Numbered from the stretch's first letter, positions 49,188 through 62,343 are shown. The stretch is DNA of 64,000 nt from Vitis vinifera (GCF_030704535.1 NC_081815.1:2867001-2931000), one strand, 5' to 3'. The notes: generated by a model from the letters alone, not told the origin. A program made the numbers and translations.

Positions 49188-49917
49188 ATGAGATTCCAAA
49201 AATATTTTTTCCAAAATAAAACCCTCTTAAACCTCCTCGTGTCCAAAATAAGTAATTAAAAAGTAAAAATAAATAAATCTTATTTCTAATAAAATTAATT
49301 TTATCTTCCATTTTTAATGCTTATGGGTTTTTGAGCTATTCCTTCTTCTATGAATCATAGATTTTTTTTTTTAGGAAAACTAATGGGGTATATGAGAATT
49401 AGTAACCAATGGCTAATTTAGACTTGGGTTTGCTTTCATAATTTGTTTTTTCCTTCAAAATTACATCAAGTAATTAAAACATATAAGCTAAAAATCCTTA
49501 TGAAATCATTTGATTTTCACTACTATTATTAAAGAATTATTATTTTATACAATTCAGCACGTGTGGGCGGTGGGCCTAGATTCTGTCAAATGGACGTATT
49601 GTAAATTCTATTCCATTACTTTCTTGATGAGAAATTTCAGATTCATAAATGTAGGACTTATCGCCCAATAGGGACAATCTCTGGCCGTTTTCCCAAGTCT
49701 TGACTTCGCGAAAATCAACATATTTTATCTACGTATTAGACTTTCCTTCTTTAGTTCACACCCACAAGTTTTCCAAACAAAGTTTCAATCTCCTCAACTC
49801 TGATGAATTTTCCTTATATGATAAGTACCTGTTCCTTCTTTTGTACTTGTCTGGTTTTTTTCTCCACAATATTCTGTGTCTGTGCTCTGGGGTTGAAGGT
49901 TGAAACGGAGGAAGAAG

Positions 49918-52079
49918 ATGGGAAACCATTTGAGAAGTGTGTTGATGGGGTTTTTGGTTATGGTGGTGGTAATGGGTGTTGGTACAGAGGGAGCAGTGTC
50001 TGTGAGTAGTATGAAGAAGATCACAAGAGTCAACAAGGAGGGGCCATATCTGGGTATAGTGGTGCCAAACTCCTATGAGATGGACCCTCTTCTTCAATCT
50101 CCATCCTTTGTGGCTGATGATAAGTTCCCTTACTTGGACTTTGCAGGTGAGACGATCATAAGACCTCACCAAAACTTCTTTTTTTTTTAAATTTTTTTAT
50201 GGGGTTTTTCTTTATTTTATTATTTATTGGGGTTTACATGGAAAATGGATCAGTTTGTGATTAGTGGGTAGTGGGCACTTTCTGGTTATTATAAGGATTG
50301 TTTTTCTACAGAGGGGGGCCTTTTTATTTTGGCTGGTTGATGTGGTTACACTTCTCTATATGTTGTCTGGTGAAACTGCATAGAAGAGAAAGAAGAGTAA
50401 GGAGAGTAACATTCAGGACAAAGCCTGCAGACCCAGATCTGATCCATTTGAATTCCAACATACGTGGTTGGAAGAATCCTGATCAATTCTGGATTCAGAC
50501 TATCACTAAGAAAATCTAGTGAAATTAATGGAAATTCAACCAAATTTAGAAAACTGGACTGGCCAAAATTGCTTTTGAGGCTTCATTAGCAGGATTCTTT
50601 TGGGATGAGGGGGAAAATTGATGACTTTTGGTGGATTTCACCCCACAGTAGCAGAAAAAAAAAAGATCTGATTCCTTTGAAAAAAACTGATTAGAGATTA
50701 TAATTCTTTTTTTCTTTGACTGATTAGGGAGAAGGTTCCGAATAGGGAAGTTGGAGACCAAAAATGTTATCATTGTCATGACAGGATTAAGCATGGTATG
50801 TCCAATTACAACCTTCATTTTCTTGCATTCTCTCTCTTTCTTTCCTGTTTTTTTTTTTTTTTTCCTTTTTGATGACTGGTAGTAAAAATTTTCTTTCAAT
50901 TTTCCTTTTCCCATAGCTTAATGCAGGATTAACCACACAGTTGCTGCTAAGCCTGTTTAAGGTCAATGGCGTTCTGCATTATGGAATTGCAGGAAATGCA
51001 AATCCTAATCTTCAAATCGGAGACGTGACGGTCCCTAAGTATTGGGCTCACACAGGCCTTTGGAATTGGCAGGTACCGAAATTCATTCATTTCATTCCTT
51101 TCATTGTTGTGAGAATGAACAGAATCAGAACAAAAAAAAGGGACAAAAACAAAAATCTGTCTGGATTCCTTCCTCTTTTCCACCTTTATGGGGGGCAACC
51201 TTAAAGGAATCACTGTAGACTTTAGTGATAATTGAGGGAGAAAGGGGCAGATTCTTGGATATATGTAAGTTGCTTTTTTATTTATTGGAATGGTTGCTTT
51301 CTCTATCAGTACTGAATATGATTTACAACAGATAAAAGGTAATATGCTGAACTGTATGATAATTTCCACCAATTTCTTCTATTATCAAATGTGAGCAGAG
51401 GTATGGAGATGGGCCTGGCGATGAACTAGCCTTTGAATCCAGTGGAGACTACACCAGGAAAATCGGGTACCTCAAATTTTCTGACTACAACAACCATACC
51501 AAAAATGGCAACTCCTCGGATAATCTTCTGAACAACGTATGGTATCAACCCGAGGAAGTTTTTCCTGTGACAGGAACACCTGAAGTCAGGCAGCACGCCT
51601 TCTGGGTTCCTGTTGACAAGCATTTCTACCAAGTTGCAGGGAAACTTAAGGTGATTTAGCCCTGACCCAACACTCCAATTCGATCTTATTTTCTGTCAAT
51701 GCAGTTCAGTTACATTACATGATTTGTTTCCCCCAAGCAGGATTTGAAGTTGGAGGGATGCGTGAATTCTACATGTCTGCCAAGAGCTCCAATGGTGACG
51801 AGGGTGGAGAGAGGGGTGAGTGCCAATGTGTTTGTGGACAATGGCGCTTACAGAGAATTCCTATACTCCAAATTCAACGCCACCCCCGTCGACATGGAGA
51901 GCGCTGCGGTTGCTCTGGTCTGTCTCCAACAGAAGACTCCCTTCATTGCCATTCGGGCGCTCTCTGATTTAGCTGGAGGAGGTTCAGCTTTGTCCAATGA
52001 GGCCTCCGTCTTTTCTTCATTGGCAGCTCAAAATTCAGTTGATGCTTTAGTCAGATTCATTGCCTTGTTGTATTCGTAA
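49918..52079 (+). CDS. secreted bark storage protein-like, nucleoside phosphorylase family
   Basis: Five exons: 49918-50146, 50728-50795, 50917-51072, 51399-51650 and 51741-52079, giving 1044 nt and 347 aa, GT-AG and in phase. The N-terminus has a hydrophobic signal peptide (LMGFLVMVVVMGVGTEGA). The body matches the PNP_UDP_1 superfamily, with LGIVVPNSYEMDPLL, VIIVMTGLSMLNAGLTTQLL and HYGIAGNANPNLQIGDVTVP. The C-terminal VDMESAAVALVC (285-296) and IRALSDLAGG (306-315) correspond to the Met-Glu ribose-binding and Asp catalytic motifs of methylthioadenosine nucleosidases. Plant relatives include poplar bark storage protein A, a vegetative storage protein of phloem and bark. Catalytic activity is possible because the key residues remain, but it is not shown. 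The ATG chosen is the first in frame before the signal peptide. Confidence 0.93.
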
Positions 52080-52704
52080 TTGTTTGCTGCTTTGTACTCT
52101 TATTGAATAATCCCCTCAATGCATCTGCCCAGTCTATGCAATGAGGCATTTGTTTTCTTCAGTTTCAAATCAAGTCTTCCTTTGGTGTCTGCAACTTGAA
52201 TCAGCTTTAAATGTGGATTTGTTCACACCAAACTCAAATTCAAGGACGAAATGGTCAGCCCAAGGTAGGTAGCAAAAGGCTGGCAAACATGAAGATTTCA
52301 ATTTTTTTTTTAAAAAGAAAAGGGTATGGGAAAGTTAAGGGGTTCAGGATACGGTGGGCTTTTGGAGGCATTGGGAATGGGAATGGTAATGGTAACGGTC
52401 AAGCCGGCCAGGGCGGCTACGGGCAAGGGTCCTACCTTTTTTTCGTTTCATTTGTCTTCGTGTCACTGTCATGGGCTCAATTTGCTGCCAAATTTTAAGC
52501 CTAATTCAATTTCCATTTTAGCCCTTCATTTTACGTCGCCCCAAGCCTCCAACAGTACCATCAAAATTTCAGCTTGATGTTAACTGGTCATGTAATCAAG
52601 GCCGTCCCAATTCACCGGTAATTCCGTTGACATCACTACCTCCAAAGATTCCAGGTTCAGAGGCTCCATTTCCAGACTCCTCCGCTCTCGACCGCCGCAC
52701 TGCA
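52080..52704. other. short intergenic region, BSP-like to LIN-like gene
   Basis: Only about 625 bp separate the stop of the storage-protein-like gene from the LIN-like ATG. It holds a 3' UTR with AATAAT near 52106 and an imperfect hexamer run (GGGAATGGGAATGGTAATGG at about 52374-52393) of unknown role. It must also include the LIN-like promoter or 5' leader. No TATA box stands out. Confidence 0.5.
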
Positions 52705-55700
52705 ATGGCCAGTGCCACCTCTTCCGCCGAAATCCTCCGTCACACTACCGCTTTCACATCTGAAACTCTCTCTCAGTCCAAACTCCGCCTCCGTCTCTTA
52801 TCTGCCCTCCGACGGAAACTCCCGACTTCCGACCAAAATGTCTTAAGACAACTCAACCTCGCAGCCGAAACCCTAGAAAACGCCATTTCCACTTCCAGCT
52901 CCTTCAATCGATCGTCCTCTCTCCGCGTCGCCGAGAAGCTCCTCCACTCTCACCCTGATACCCTCTTCTCCTCGTTCCTTCTATCTCTTCTCTACGCTCT
53001 TCTCAACCGCCATACTGAAGCCGCTCACTCTCTCCTCAATATATTCTCCTCCGATCCTTCATTGGCTCGATCAGAAATTGCACCGGTGGTGTTTGAGGAG
53101 TTTTTTCTCATCCACCTCCTTCCAGTTCTACAATCTTTCAAAGATCAGAGATCCAGAATTTTGTCATCTCTATCGTCGAAAAATTTAGGTTATGATAGTG
53201 ATAAAAGGTCGAGATTTGAGGAATCGGTAGTAGTTTCCGGCACTAGGCTGTTGTCAAAAATGAGCGGCGGTCAAACTTCGGAGCTTAAGGAATTGGAGCG
53301 GGACTATGAGGAGGTTCTCGATGAGAATTGCAGGCTTTTAGTTGGGTACTTCAGAGAGGTTCTGGGCAATGAAAATGGAAGCAGATTGATTCGTCCACCA
53401 TCACTGATATTTGAAAAAACCAGAAAAAGTGATGAATTCAAATTCAATGAAGATGAACAGAACAAAGTGGAAGAAATCGGATTGGGGAACGGCCGGTATA
53501 ATAATGTAATGCTGTCTTTCCTATAATTCTTCCTTCAATACATTTGATTTTTTTTTTCTAAATTTTTCTTTCCTTTTTTTCTTTCTACTTCATTTTCTTA
53601 ACAAAAATGGTTGATATTTTCTTTGCGACTGATTTCTCAAGTTCTGATTCCAACAAAAAAAAAAAAAGAAGTGAAAAATTAGGAAAGAATTGAGGAAAAT
53701 TCATCATATTGAAAGCCCCAGTTTCGTTTTGGAAAGTTAAGAGGAAAGCAGAAAGGGTGGAGGGAAAGTTTATCAAAGATTCAAAATCACATCTGTAGTT
53801 GAATTTATTCTTTCCTTCTTTCTCTTCTTTTCTGGGTTCTATTTTCCTCGTAGTTTTAGGAAACCATGCACGGCCTGCAATTCGATAACGTTACTTTCAA
53901 TTTCCAGTTGATTACCAGTCATGATTATATTGTGACTAACGAATTAGTGTTTGAAACTTTCTCTATCCAATATCCTGTAGTGGTTCTTTATTTTATCTAG
54001 CTGATTTAAAGTATACACCCTGTTTGCTTTCTTGGGAATTAAGTCTTAATTTTTTTTTTCCCGCTCAGCTGCTCGGGAGATTCATTTTTTTTTACCACGT
54101 CAAGCATGAAAGACAAATTATTAGATAGGATTTCTTTAGACGACAATGTTTCTGAGCTGGTCTACCTACCACCTTTTTGGACTTTCTATCACGGATCATA
54201 ATCTCAAAGACAAAAAAATTGTTATAAAATCTTAGCATTATTAGATGACAAAAACAAAATTTGGTCGGGGCCAGATAAGTCAATAATTTGGACTGTTGTA
54301 GCTGTCTGCAAGGATCATGATTTATGCAATATGTAAAACAACACTAGGAAAAAGTGATGATATATACAAGTTTTGGATCAATCTCGCTATAAATCAATTT
54401 CTATGTTTGTTTCTGAAAATTTTGACCTACTATGTATTATATTAAGTGCAAAGCCTCTGAAACTTCATAAATTGTTTCTATTTTGGTCTTTACTACTATA
54501 TCAATTAGATTCTTTGAATCATTCAAGATCCTGTATTCACACAGTTCTCCAATATTATGCATGTGGGTATTGAATGACCGGAGTAATCTTAAATATTTAT
54601 GAGCTTGAGAGTCAACGACTAGTTTCTCTCAATGCAGTTTCTGACATTCCAAGCAGAGTCCCGTGTTTTAAGATCTGAAAATTTTCTTTTGAGTCCTGCA
54701 GCCAACATGGACTGAAGGAGAAAGGTCAGTTGAATTCTACAGCAGCGGTAGCAGCAGTAAATCCAAGTCTCCACCCTTTTATCCTCAAAGGGTCTCTCTA
54801 AAGATCCTCAGAAACCAGAAATCTTCAAGGACATTGAGTGCAATATCAGCAAATCTAAATTCTGGTTCTGAGCTGGAGTCTTCTTCAGAGGACAATTTGA
54901 GCAATTCTTCTTCAGAATCTGAAGGTGAAACACAGGTAATCGATACTAACAAGAAAAAGATATCCTCTCTGGTCTGATTTTCCTAGGCAGTGATGTTATT
55001 TTGAGATGCTAATCTTTGTCTTATAGAAAAAGAACAGAAAAATGGCATTGTTTGAGCCTAGACGGAGCCAAATCCAAAAACAGAAACAGCCCATATATGC
55101 AGAATCCAGCAGGTATGCAAAATTAAAACACTCATTATCATTACATTTTCCTTGTGCAGGTTCTTATATTTGGATTTTTCCTGTTATCAGTTCTCCAGAA
55201 CGTGTCATGGCAGCAGATTCTGATGATCCGCCTGGTGGTGGAAAGTGTACGCCTCCGAAGGACTTTATCTGTCCCATAACCAGCCACATATTCGATGATC
55301 CGGTGACTCTTGAGACAGGTCAGACATATGAGAGGAAAGCAATTCAAGAATGGATAGATAGGGGAAACTCCACATGCCCAATCACACGCCAGAAGCTGCA
55401 TAGTACCCAACTTCCCAAAACAAACTATGTACTCAAACGGCTCATTGCAAGTTGGCAAGAACAAAATCCTGGTTTTATCTCAATTCACTCTGATAATCCA
55501 GACCCAGAGACTGACCCAATCTTCAACTCTACACTGCCTGTGCTACCTTCAACTTCTCCGAACAGTGTTATAATAAGCCAAGCCACCATGGATGGGACGA
55601 TTTGTGAGCTGCGACTTGCTATTACCAAGCTTTGTATGTCTGAAATTCTGAGAGAGTCAGAAAAGGCAGTTCTCCGAATTGAGCGGTTCTGGCAGGAAAT

Positions 55701-58700
55701 GAACATGGGATTGGAGATTCAAACTATGCTCTCAAAACCTGCTGTTATCAATGGGTTCGTTGAGATCCTTTTTAATTCTGTTGATCCCCGGGTGCTGAGG
55801 GCAACCGTTTTTCTCCTCTGTGAGCTTGGATCAAGAGACAAAACTGTGATCCAAACACTTACCCGAGTTGACTCTGATGTGGAATGCATTGTTGCTCTAT
55901 TCAAGAATGGTTTGCTGGAGGCTGTTGTGTTGATACATCTGTTAAGACCTTCCACCATAAGCTTAATAGAGATGGATATGGTGGAATCCCTCCTGGTGGT
56001 TATTAAGAAGAAACAAGATGGTTTTCTTGAGATGTGTTTGAAGCCAAAAACGGCTTCTATTCTTCTACTGGGACAGATTCTTGGAAGCAGTGAAGGGAAC
56101 ATTGTCACTTCAATTGCCAAGACTGTAGTATCTGCAAAAGCGATTAAAAGTATTGTTGAGAGCTTGGAAGCTGAGTGGGCAGAGGAGAGAATTGCGGCAG
56201 TTGGGATCTTGTTGAGATGCATGCAGGAAGATGGAAAGTGCAGGCATACCATAGCTGACAAAGCTGAATTGGCTCCTGTTTTGGAGAGCTTCATGGGCGC
56301 GAGTGATGGAGAACGGTTTGAGATAATTAACTTCTTCTCTGAGTTAGTTAAACTAAATAGGTACCATAGCATCTTTTTTCCTCAATCCCATGTCTTACAG
56401 TCTCATTGCCAGTGATTTTTTCGTTCATAAATCTTGAATTTGTGCCAACTTGAAATGATTTTTCTGATTTTTCCCAGGAGGACATTCAACGAACAGGTTC
56501 TCCACATTATAAAGGATGAAGGTGCTTTTAGTACAATGCACACCCTCCTCATTTATCTACAGACAGCCCTCCAGGACCAATGTCCTGTTGTGGCTGGTCT
56601 ACTTCTTCAGCTTGATCTCCTGGTTCGAGACATTCTCACTTCTATTCACTTCAAATAGGCATGAGATCATTAGAACCTTGAACAAAACAAGTACAAAATG
56701 ATCGCATGGTGTTTCCATATAGTTGAAATTTGCAGCACTAGTTGCACTTTCCTTTTGGGTCATTGTAAATTAACACGAATTTTGATTTGTAGGTGGAGCC
56801 AAGAAAGATGAGTATATACCGGGAAGAGGCAATGGATACTCTTATTTCATGCCTGAGAAACTCAGACTTCCCTGCTGCCCAAATAGCAGCTGCTGAGACA
56901 ATTGTGTCGCTGCAAGGGAGGTTCTCATCTTCTGGAAAGTCCCTCACCCGGGCTTCTCTCCTTAAACGTGCTGGACTTGACAAAAGTTATAGAACTCTAA
57001 TGCAAGTGGACCAACTCAGCAACAGTTCTGGAGAGTCTGAAGAAAATTTGGTTAGTTTCTTTGGAACTATTTCCGTAATATTTGATTTTCCTGCAGTCTG
57101 ATATATGAGTACAACCTTTAGAATCTTCTCGGATATCTTAGTATTGGATTTTTACTAGTTTAATTATTTCTTTGATTGTGCTCCTATATATTGGTAGTTC
57201 ATCATACTACAGTCCTTTTATATATTCAAAAATTTCTATTGTCATTGATAGGAAGAAGAGCAGGCAGCTGACGAATGGGAGAGAAAAATGGCATTTGTTC
57301 TGGTCAGCCATGAGTTTGGTCTGTTGTTTGAAGCTTTGGCAGAGGGCCTCAGGAGCAGAAACCAAGAGTTATTTTCATCATGCTTTCTATCAGCTACTTG
57401 GCTTATACATATGCTCACTGTTCTTCCAGACACAGGAATAAGAGGAGCAGCCCGAGTCTGCTTGCTCAAGCACTTCATATCCATGTTCAAATCTGCAAAG
57501 GGCACAGAAGAGAAAGCCCTTTCCATGCTTGCTCTGAGCAGCTTCATCCATGATCCTGGTGAGCAACAATATCCCAGACAAAGAAAATTTATGTTCTAAA
57601 ATTTGGGTGTGAGACACTTGGAAGTATGCTCATTTAACATGCTTACTAGGATCTCTTTGATTTGAAAATATTTTTAAAAATTCTGTGAGGTACGAGAAGG
57701 TTGTTTGGATACTGATTGAAATCAACATAATGTGATTTGGTTTTTGCCATTTGCTACGGAGTTCTGTGTTTAGATTAGTCATCACAAATAGAAAAAGGCT
57801 TACTTGGAGTCATCATTTTGTTGATGAGACAAAAATGGAAGAAAACAATATTTTTTTAAATATTTAAAGACTAATGATCTTATAAATAATATAAAATAGA
57901 TAGATTTTAAATGCTATGAAAACAAAACAGACCGATTCCAAATGCTATGTGGAAAATGGCGATGCTTTCATCTCCTTAAGATGTCCAAAATGTTCTATAG
58001 CAATGCCCTATGTTTATCATTAAGGTTCTTCCGAAATAATGGGGTGTTAACAACATTTTTCATGCATTTCTTCTTCTTCATGTATATTTTAGAATTTAGT
58101 TCTGGAAGTGGTAACATTGTTCTATGGAACTTTCAGAGGGACTCAATGATCTGACTTCTCACATGAAGGATATATTGAAAGGCCTGAGACAGCTTAAGAA
58201 ATCATGTATATTGGCAGTTGATATGCTGAAAGTTTTCTCAGAAGGAAACAACTCTAGCATTGTAAGTTTGTTGTACTTTTGCATGTGCTATTCCAGAAAG
58301 AGGAAGTGCTCTAACATAATCTTCTGTTCTTGTTTGGAAGCAGGACTTGTGGAATCATAAAGAATTAGTTCAAGTAGATTGCAGTGCAAATGGAGAAGTG
58401 CTATCAATAGTCTGCTTCAGGGATAAGATATTTTCTGGCCATTCAGATGGAACGATAAAGGTAATTTAGTTCCCAATACTGCTTTTGACTTCAGTTATCC
58501 GGTCACTTTCCATGATTTGATTATTGTGAATTTTGAAACACTTGCAGAGTGACAATAAATTTTAGCATATATTTTGCATATACATCAAGATAAATATGCA
58601 CGTATCTTCTTGAAAGGGAATCACCATCCATGGTTATACAAACTGAAATAGCTTAGTATATGTCCATGGAAAAAATGCAGAATTTTTTTTTTATCTCACT

Positions 58701-61206
58701 TTTCAGATAAAGTTCCTTCAGTTTTGGATGGTGCCAGAGAAACCCACCTCATCTGCTCCTACCCATGTGTGTCTGCTGGAGGGAAGGTGTGAGTGTGGGT
58801 AATTCTTTGTCTAGCTTTTCAGATGAAGTTCCTTTTCATGGGGGTGGGTGCAGATGCAGATCTACCATGGGTTGCTGAAATCTTTCTTTTTTCCTCCAGT
58901 GATATATGCTTTTCCATTTCCTAAAATCTCTATTTTTGAGAAGCCCATATTTTTTTTCAAGAAAATGGACAATTTTTATAGAGTTTTCAGAATGAACAAT
59001 CTTAGCTTAGTACTGGAGCAGCTCCATGTTACCAAACCCTTTGGAATTTTCTATCATGGTTGGCCTCATCTTCCAAAATGTAGTCAAACTTAATAGCTCC
59101 TAAATTTGTTAAGGCTAATCTTTATGGTTTTATAGATTTTTTTTTTTTTTAAGAAAAATAAAAATTTTATGAGAAATAAAGAGGCCTAGGTTCATTCACA
59201 CAGGAAAGATACAAACATTTGATGGCATGAATAGTCTAATATTGATCCTGTTCAAGAGGCAAAAGTAATGTTTTCCATAGTAGTGCACGAAATTTTGAAT
59301 TGTAAGTTTGATATCATTTTTTATCCCTGAAAAATGAAGGTATGGACTGGCAGAGGTAGCATTCTTCATCTCATCCATGAAACTCGAGAACATACCAAGG
59401 CAGTTACTAGCTTGGCAATTTTAGAATCAGGGGAGAGACTGTACAGCGGCTCTCTTGATAGAACTGCAAGGGTATGCTCAGATGACTCTTCTCTGTAACA
59501 AATATCTCTATGACTTGTATTGCTGAATTCTTCTATTATCCGATGAGCAGATATGGTCGATTGGAAGTGAAGCAATTTACTGTGTACAAATTCATGATAT
59601 GAAAGATCAGGTTAACAATCTAGTTGTTGCCAATAGCATTGCATGCTTCATTCCACAGGGAGCTGGCGTCAAGGTATCATTTAAATTTATCCAACCCTTT
59701 TTCTGACAACTTTTTATTTCTTGATGTTAGAGCTATCTCAATTACTCAATCTGTGAAATGAAAAAAAAAAAAAAAAATCAATCTAGTTGTGTTCTGTCTT
59801 CCTCCCCTTTGAATCCCAAATTGCATCTTTGTCCTACATGCATCCAAAGACTTTGCATGAATGTCACTGAGAACTTATTTTATCAGGTTCACTCATGGAA
59901 TGGAAAATCCAAGTTATTAAATCCGAACAAAAACGTTAAGTGCTTGACTCTTGTACATGGGAAATTATACTGTGGGTGCCATGATAACAGTATTCAGGTA
60001 ACAAGTTTTCATTAGTCTAGTGATCACATTCACATGCAACTCTGGAACTTTTTCTTGTTAATGTTGGAGCTCTGAACTCTGATGATTGACTTCCTTATAT
60101 GTTCAGGAAATTGATTTGGCCACAGGAACACTGAGTAGCATCCAAAGTGGCACGCGAAAATTGCTGGGGAAATCAAATCCTGTTCATGCACTGCAGGTTC
60201 ATGATGGAATGATATATTCAAGTAGCTTTTCCTTGGATGGAGCAGCTGTTAAGGTACCCCTTAAAATTCACATTGGATGCTGAGTTCTATGACCATTTTT
60301 ATCCTTCCAAACTTTTTTTCCACATGATCAAGGGTGTGCTAAGTGTTGGGATGCAACAATCCCGCTCGTAAGCCCAGGGATGAGTCACCCAAATGATGGT
60401 TTTTAGAATATGTCTGGGAGGTGTGATGTTGAATTTCATAAAGGTTTGACCTATATTGAATAAATATCAGTTGGTTTTTAGATGACATGGTGAAAACCCG
60501 ATTCAACAAGACATTTTAGAGCCAATCAAGGGTCATGCATCAGGTCACGAGAGCCTCATGTTGGGAGAGGGATTGTTAGGATGGAACAATAATGTCCTTA
60601 AGGCTGAGATGGGTATCCTAAATGATGCTCCTAAAACATGCCTATAATGTGTGATGTCAAATGCTATAAAATGTTTGGCCTACCCTCACTAGACACCAAT
60701 TGGCCTTTAGATAAGATGATCAAAACCCACTCCAATACTAAGCAACTCCTAAAAGGAGTGATTTTCTTAAAAACCTGATTCATTCCATGTAATTTTTCCC
60801 ACAACTAAAATTGTTTAATTTTGCATGACCAAAGATTTGGAGTGCCACAAACTACAGTATGGTGGGATCACTTGCATCCACAATGGAAGTTCGGACTTTG
60901 GCAGTGAGCTCAGAGCTAATTTATTTGGGGAGCAAGTCAGGAACTGTGGAAATTTGGTGTAGGAAGAAGCTCATTAGAGTAGAAACACTACAAACTGGTA
61001 CCAATGGCAAGGTACAATGCATGGCTGTAGATGGTGATGAAGAAGTTTTGGTAGTAGGAACTTCTGATGGCCGCATACAGGTAAGCAACATCCTCTTCCA
61101 TCTCAGATTAAGATAATATGCCAAGTTCTATAATTCCAATTAGTGTTCTTTTTCATGTAACAATTAAAACTTTTGTGTTGGCTTGCAGGCATGGGAACTG
61201 AGTTAA
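52705..61206 (+). CDS. LIN: U-box/WD40 E3 ubiquitin ligase, LIN/CERBERUS-like
   Basis: Fifteen exons: 52705-53505, 54702-54935, 55027-55112, 55191-56360, 56478-56622, 56793-57050, 57252-57558, 58137-58261, 58344-58460, 59340-59471, 59551-59673, 59887-59997, 60107-60253, 60835-61080 and 61189-61206. They total 4020 nt, 1339 aa, in phase throughout. The order is a helical N-terminal region (MASATSSAEILRHTTAF), a Ser-rich linker, a U-box (about 394-470: PPKDFICPITSHIFDDPVTL then GQTYERKAIQEWI), ARM-like helices, and WD40 repeats from about residue 1043 (GHSDGTIKVWT, SGSLDRTARIWS) to the end. In legumes the orthologue is needed for rhizobial infection-thread growth. Here it would ubiquitinate unknown targets, possibly in mycorrhizal or general root signalling. 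52705 is the first in-frame ATG. The intron at 56623 has a weak donor (GTTCGA). Confidence 0.93.
60346..60800. repeat. degenerate tandem duplication in LIN-like intron
   Basis: The intron between exons 13 and 14 contains GTTGGGATGCAACAATCCCG at 60346 and, diverged, GTTAGGATGGAACAATAATG about 230 bases on (near 60575). Both continue with a CCxAAATGATG run, GTGTGATGT, TTTGACCTA / TTTGGCCTA, CAGTTGGTTTTTAGATGA / CAATTGGCCTTTAGATAAG, and AAAACCC. It is a repeat-derived insertion; the family is not identified. Confidence 0.75.
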
Positions 61207-61351
61207 AGGTGGTGCTGTAAATTAATTATACATCAATTTTGGATAGAAGGACGTTTGCAAGTAAAATATTTCAATTGAAATTCTTTTCATTTTTCAAATA
61301 ACCTTGCTTCTCCCCAGAGTTTTTCTTGAGAAATCTTTGTATTTCATTAGA

Positions 61352-61357
61352 ATAAAA
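61352..61357 (+). terminator. polyadenylation signal of the LIN-like gene
   Basis: AATAAA lies about 146 nt after the TAA stop at 61204-61206, a normal distance for a plant 3' UTR. The cleavage site is unknown. Confidence 0.5.
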
Positions 61358-61409
61358 ATGCTAATTCTTTCACTTTCAACCTCTTGAATTGTAATGCCTA
61401 ATTGTGGAT

Positions 61410-62340
61410 AGTATTGTACAAGAACTGATGTCTATATGATATGGCATTCTGCAATATATCCAAGAAAAAAATATTTTACTGTCGGAATGTATTTCTAATT
61501 ACATTGAATCTATTTAACTTTGGGTTTGATTTGATTAAAATCAAATACATGATTTATAATCAAGTTTATATTTTTAAATTTAGATTCAATCTGTCCTTTT
61601 TGACAACTAAATGCAATATTCACTGGAGAAAATTTGGGCAGCTATAGATTGAGAAAATGAAGTCTATTTAGTTTTTGGATGTTTTTCTAAAGCAAAAACT
61701 TGTTTGGAAATTTGTAATATTTTTAACTTGTTTTCTATATTTCTAAATATTTATTAAAAATAATTTTTATAATTAGCATTTTATTTTTAATTATTATTTA
61801 TATTTGTGCATTTATTTAAAAAAAAAACTCAAAAAAATAAAATAAAATAAAATATCTTTTACGAAAATATCATGTTTCCAAAACAATTCATAAAACACAT
61901 GTCTTGGAAGCAATTGACAACCAAATTTGATCATTGTGTTTTTTTTTTCTTAATAAATATAGCCTTATTTGATAACTTTGTCTAATAATATAACAAATAA
62001 ATTAAAAGGCATAGGAGAACAGTTATTATTTCAAAATTCTCCTTGACACAACCTAAGATAGATTTTCATTAAATGCTAAAAATAAAAAAGCTATATAAGA
62101 TGGATTTTTAGTCAATAATATATACAGAGAATAAGGTATTTATTTAAATGCGAGACTCAACTTAGATGGGCTTGGATACACTTCTATTTTTGTTATTTTT
62201 AAGAGCGAACAATGTAAATGAGTTTTTATTATGTTTTAAATTTTTATAAATGTGAATATGTTTGGTAATTGTAATTTTATTTCTTGTTTTTAAACTTTTT
62301 AAAAAATAATAACAATAAAATTGTGCTCATTTGGATACAC
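61410..62340. other. AT-rich intergenic DNA
   Basis: No gene is supported. A stretch at about 61665-61940, running from TTTTTGGATGTTTTTCTAAA to AATTGACAACCAAATTTGAT, resembles the MITE-like elements elsewhere in the window but has no clear terminal repeats. Confidence 0.45.
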
Positions 62341-62343
62341 TTT

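Larger units (their letters stand above)
43230..49700. other. repeat-rich intergenic region
   Basis: No coding gene is supported. The interval contains the 3' flank of the bHLH68-like gene, a TRIM-like relic, a 155-bp tandem duplication, a MITE, a separated direct repeat, an inverted repeat and AT-rich tandem duplications, each listed separately. An (ATT)n microsatellite lies at 48068-48095. Clusters of GGGCCCA/TGGGCC occur at about 44834-44865, without an adjacent gene. Confidence 0.5.

Noticed and set aside
49031..49311. Ile-Tyr repeat open frames on both strands
   Set aside because: They are produced by the (TA)n microsatellite, with no coding evidence.
55160..55190. Alternative acceptor TGCAG at 55159 for the intron before the U-box
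   Set aside because: Using it shifts the frame (31 extra bases) and destroys the U-box reading frame.
55719..56372. 217-codon minus-strand frame inside the LIN-like gene
   Set aside because: It is antisense to exon 4, whose plus-strand translation has the U-box and ARM-like homology.
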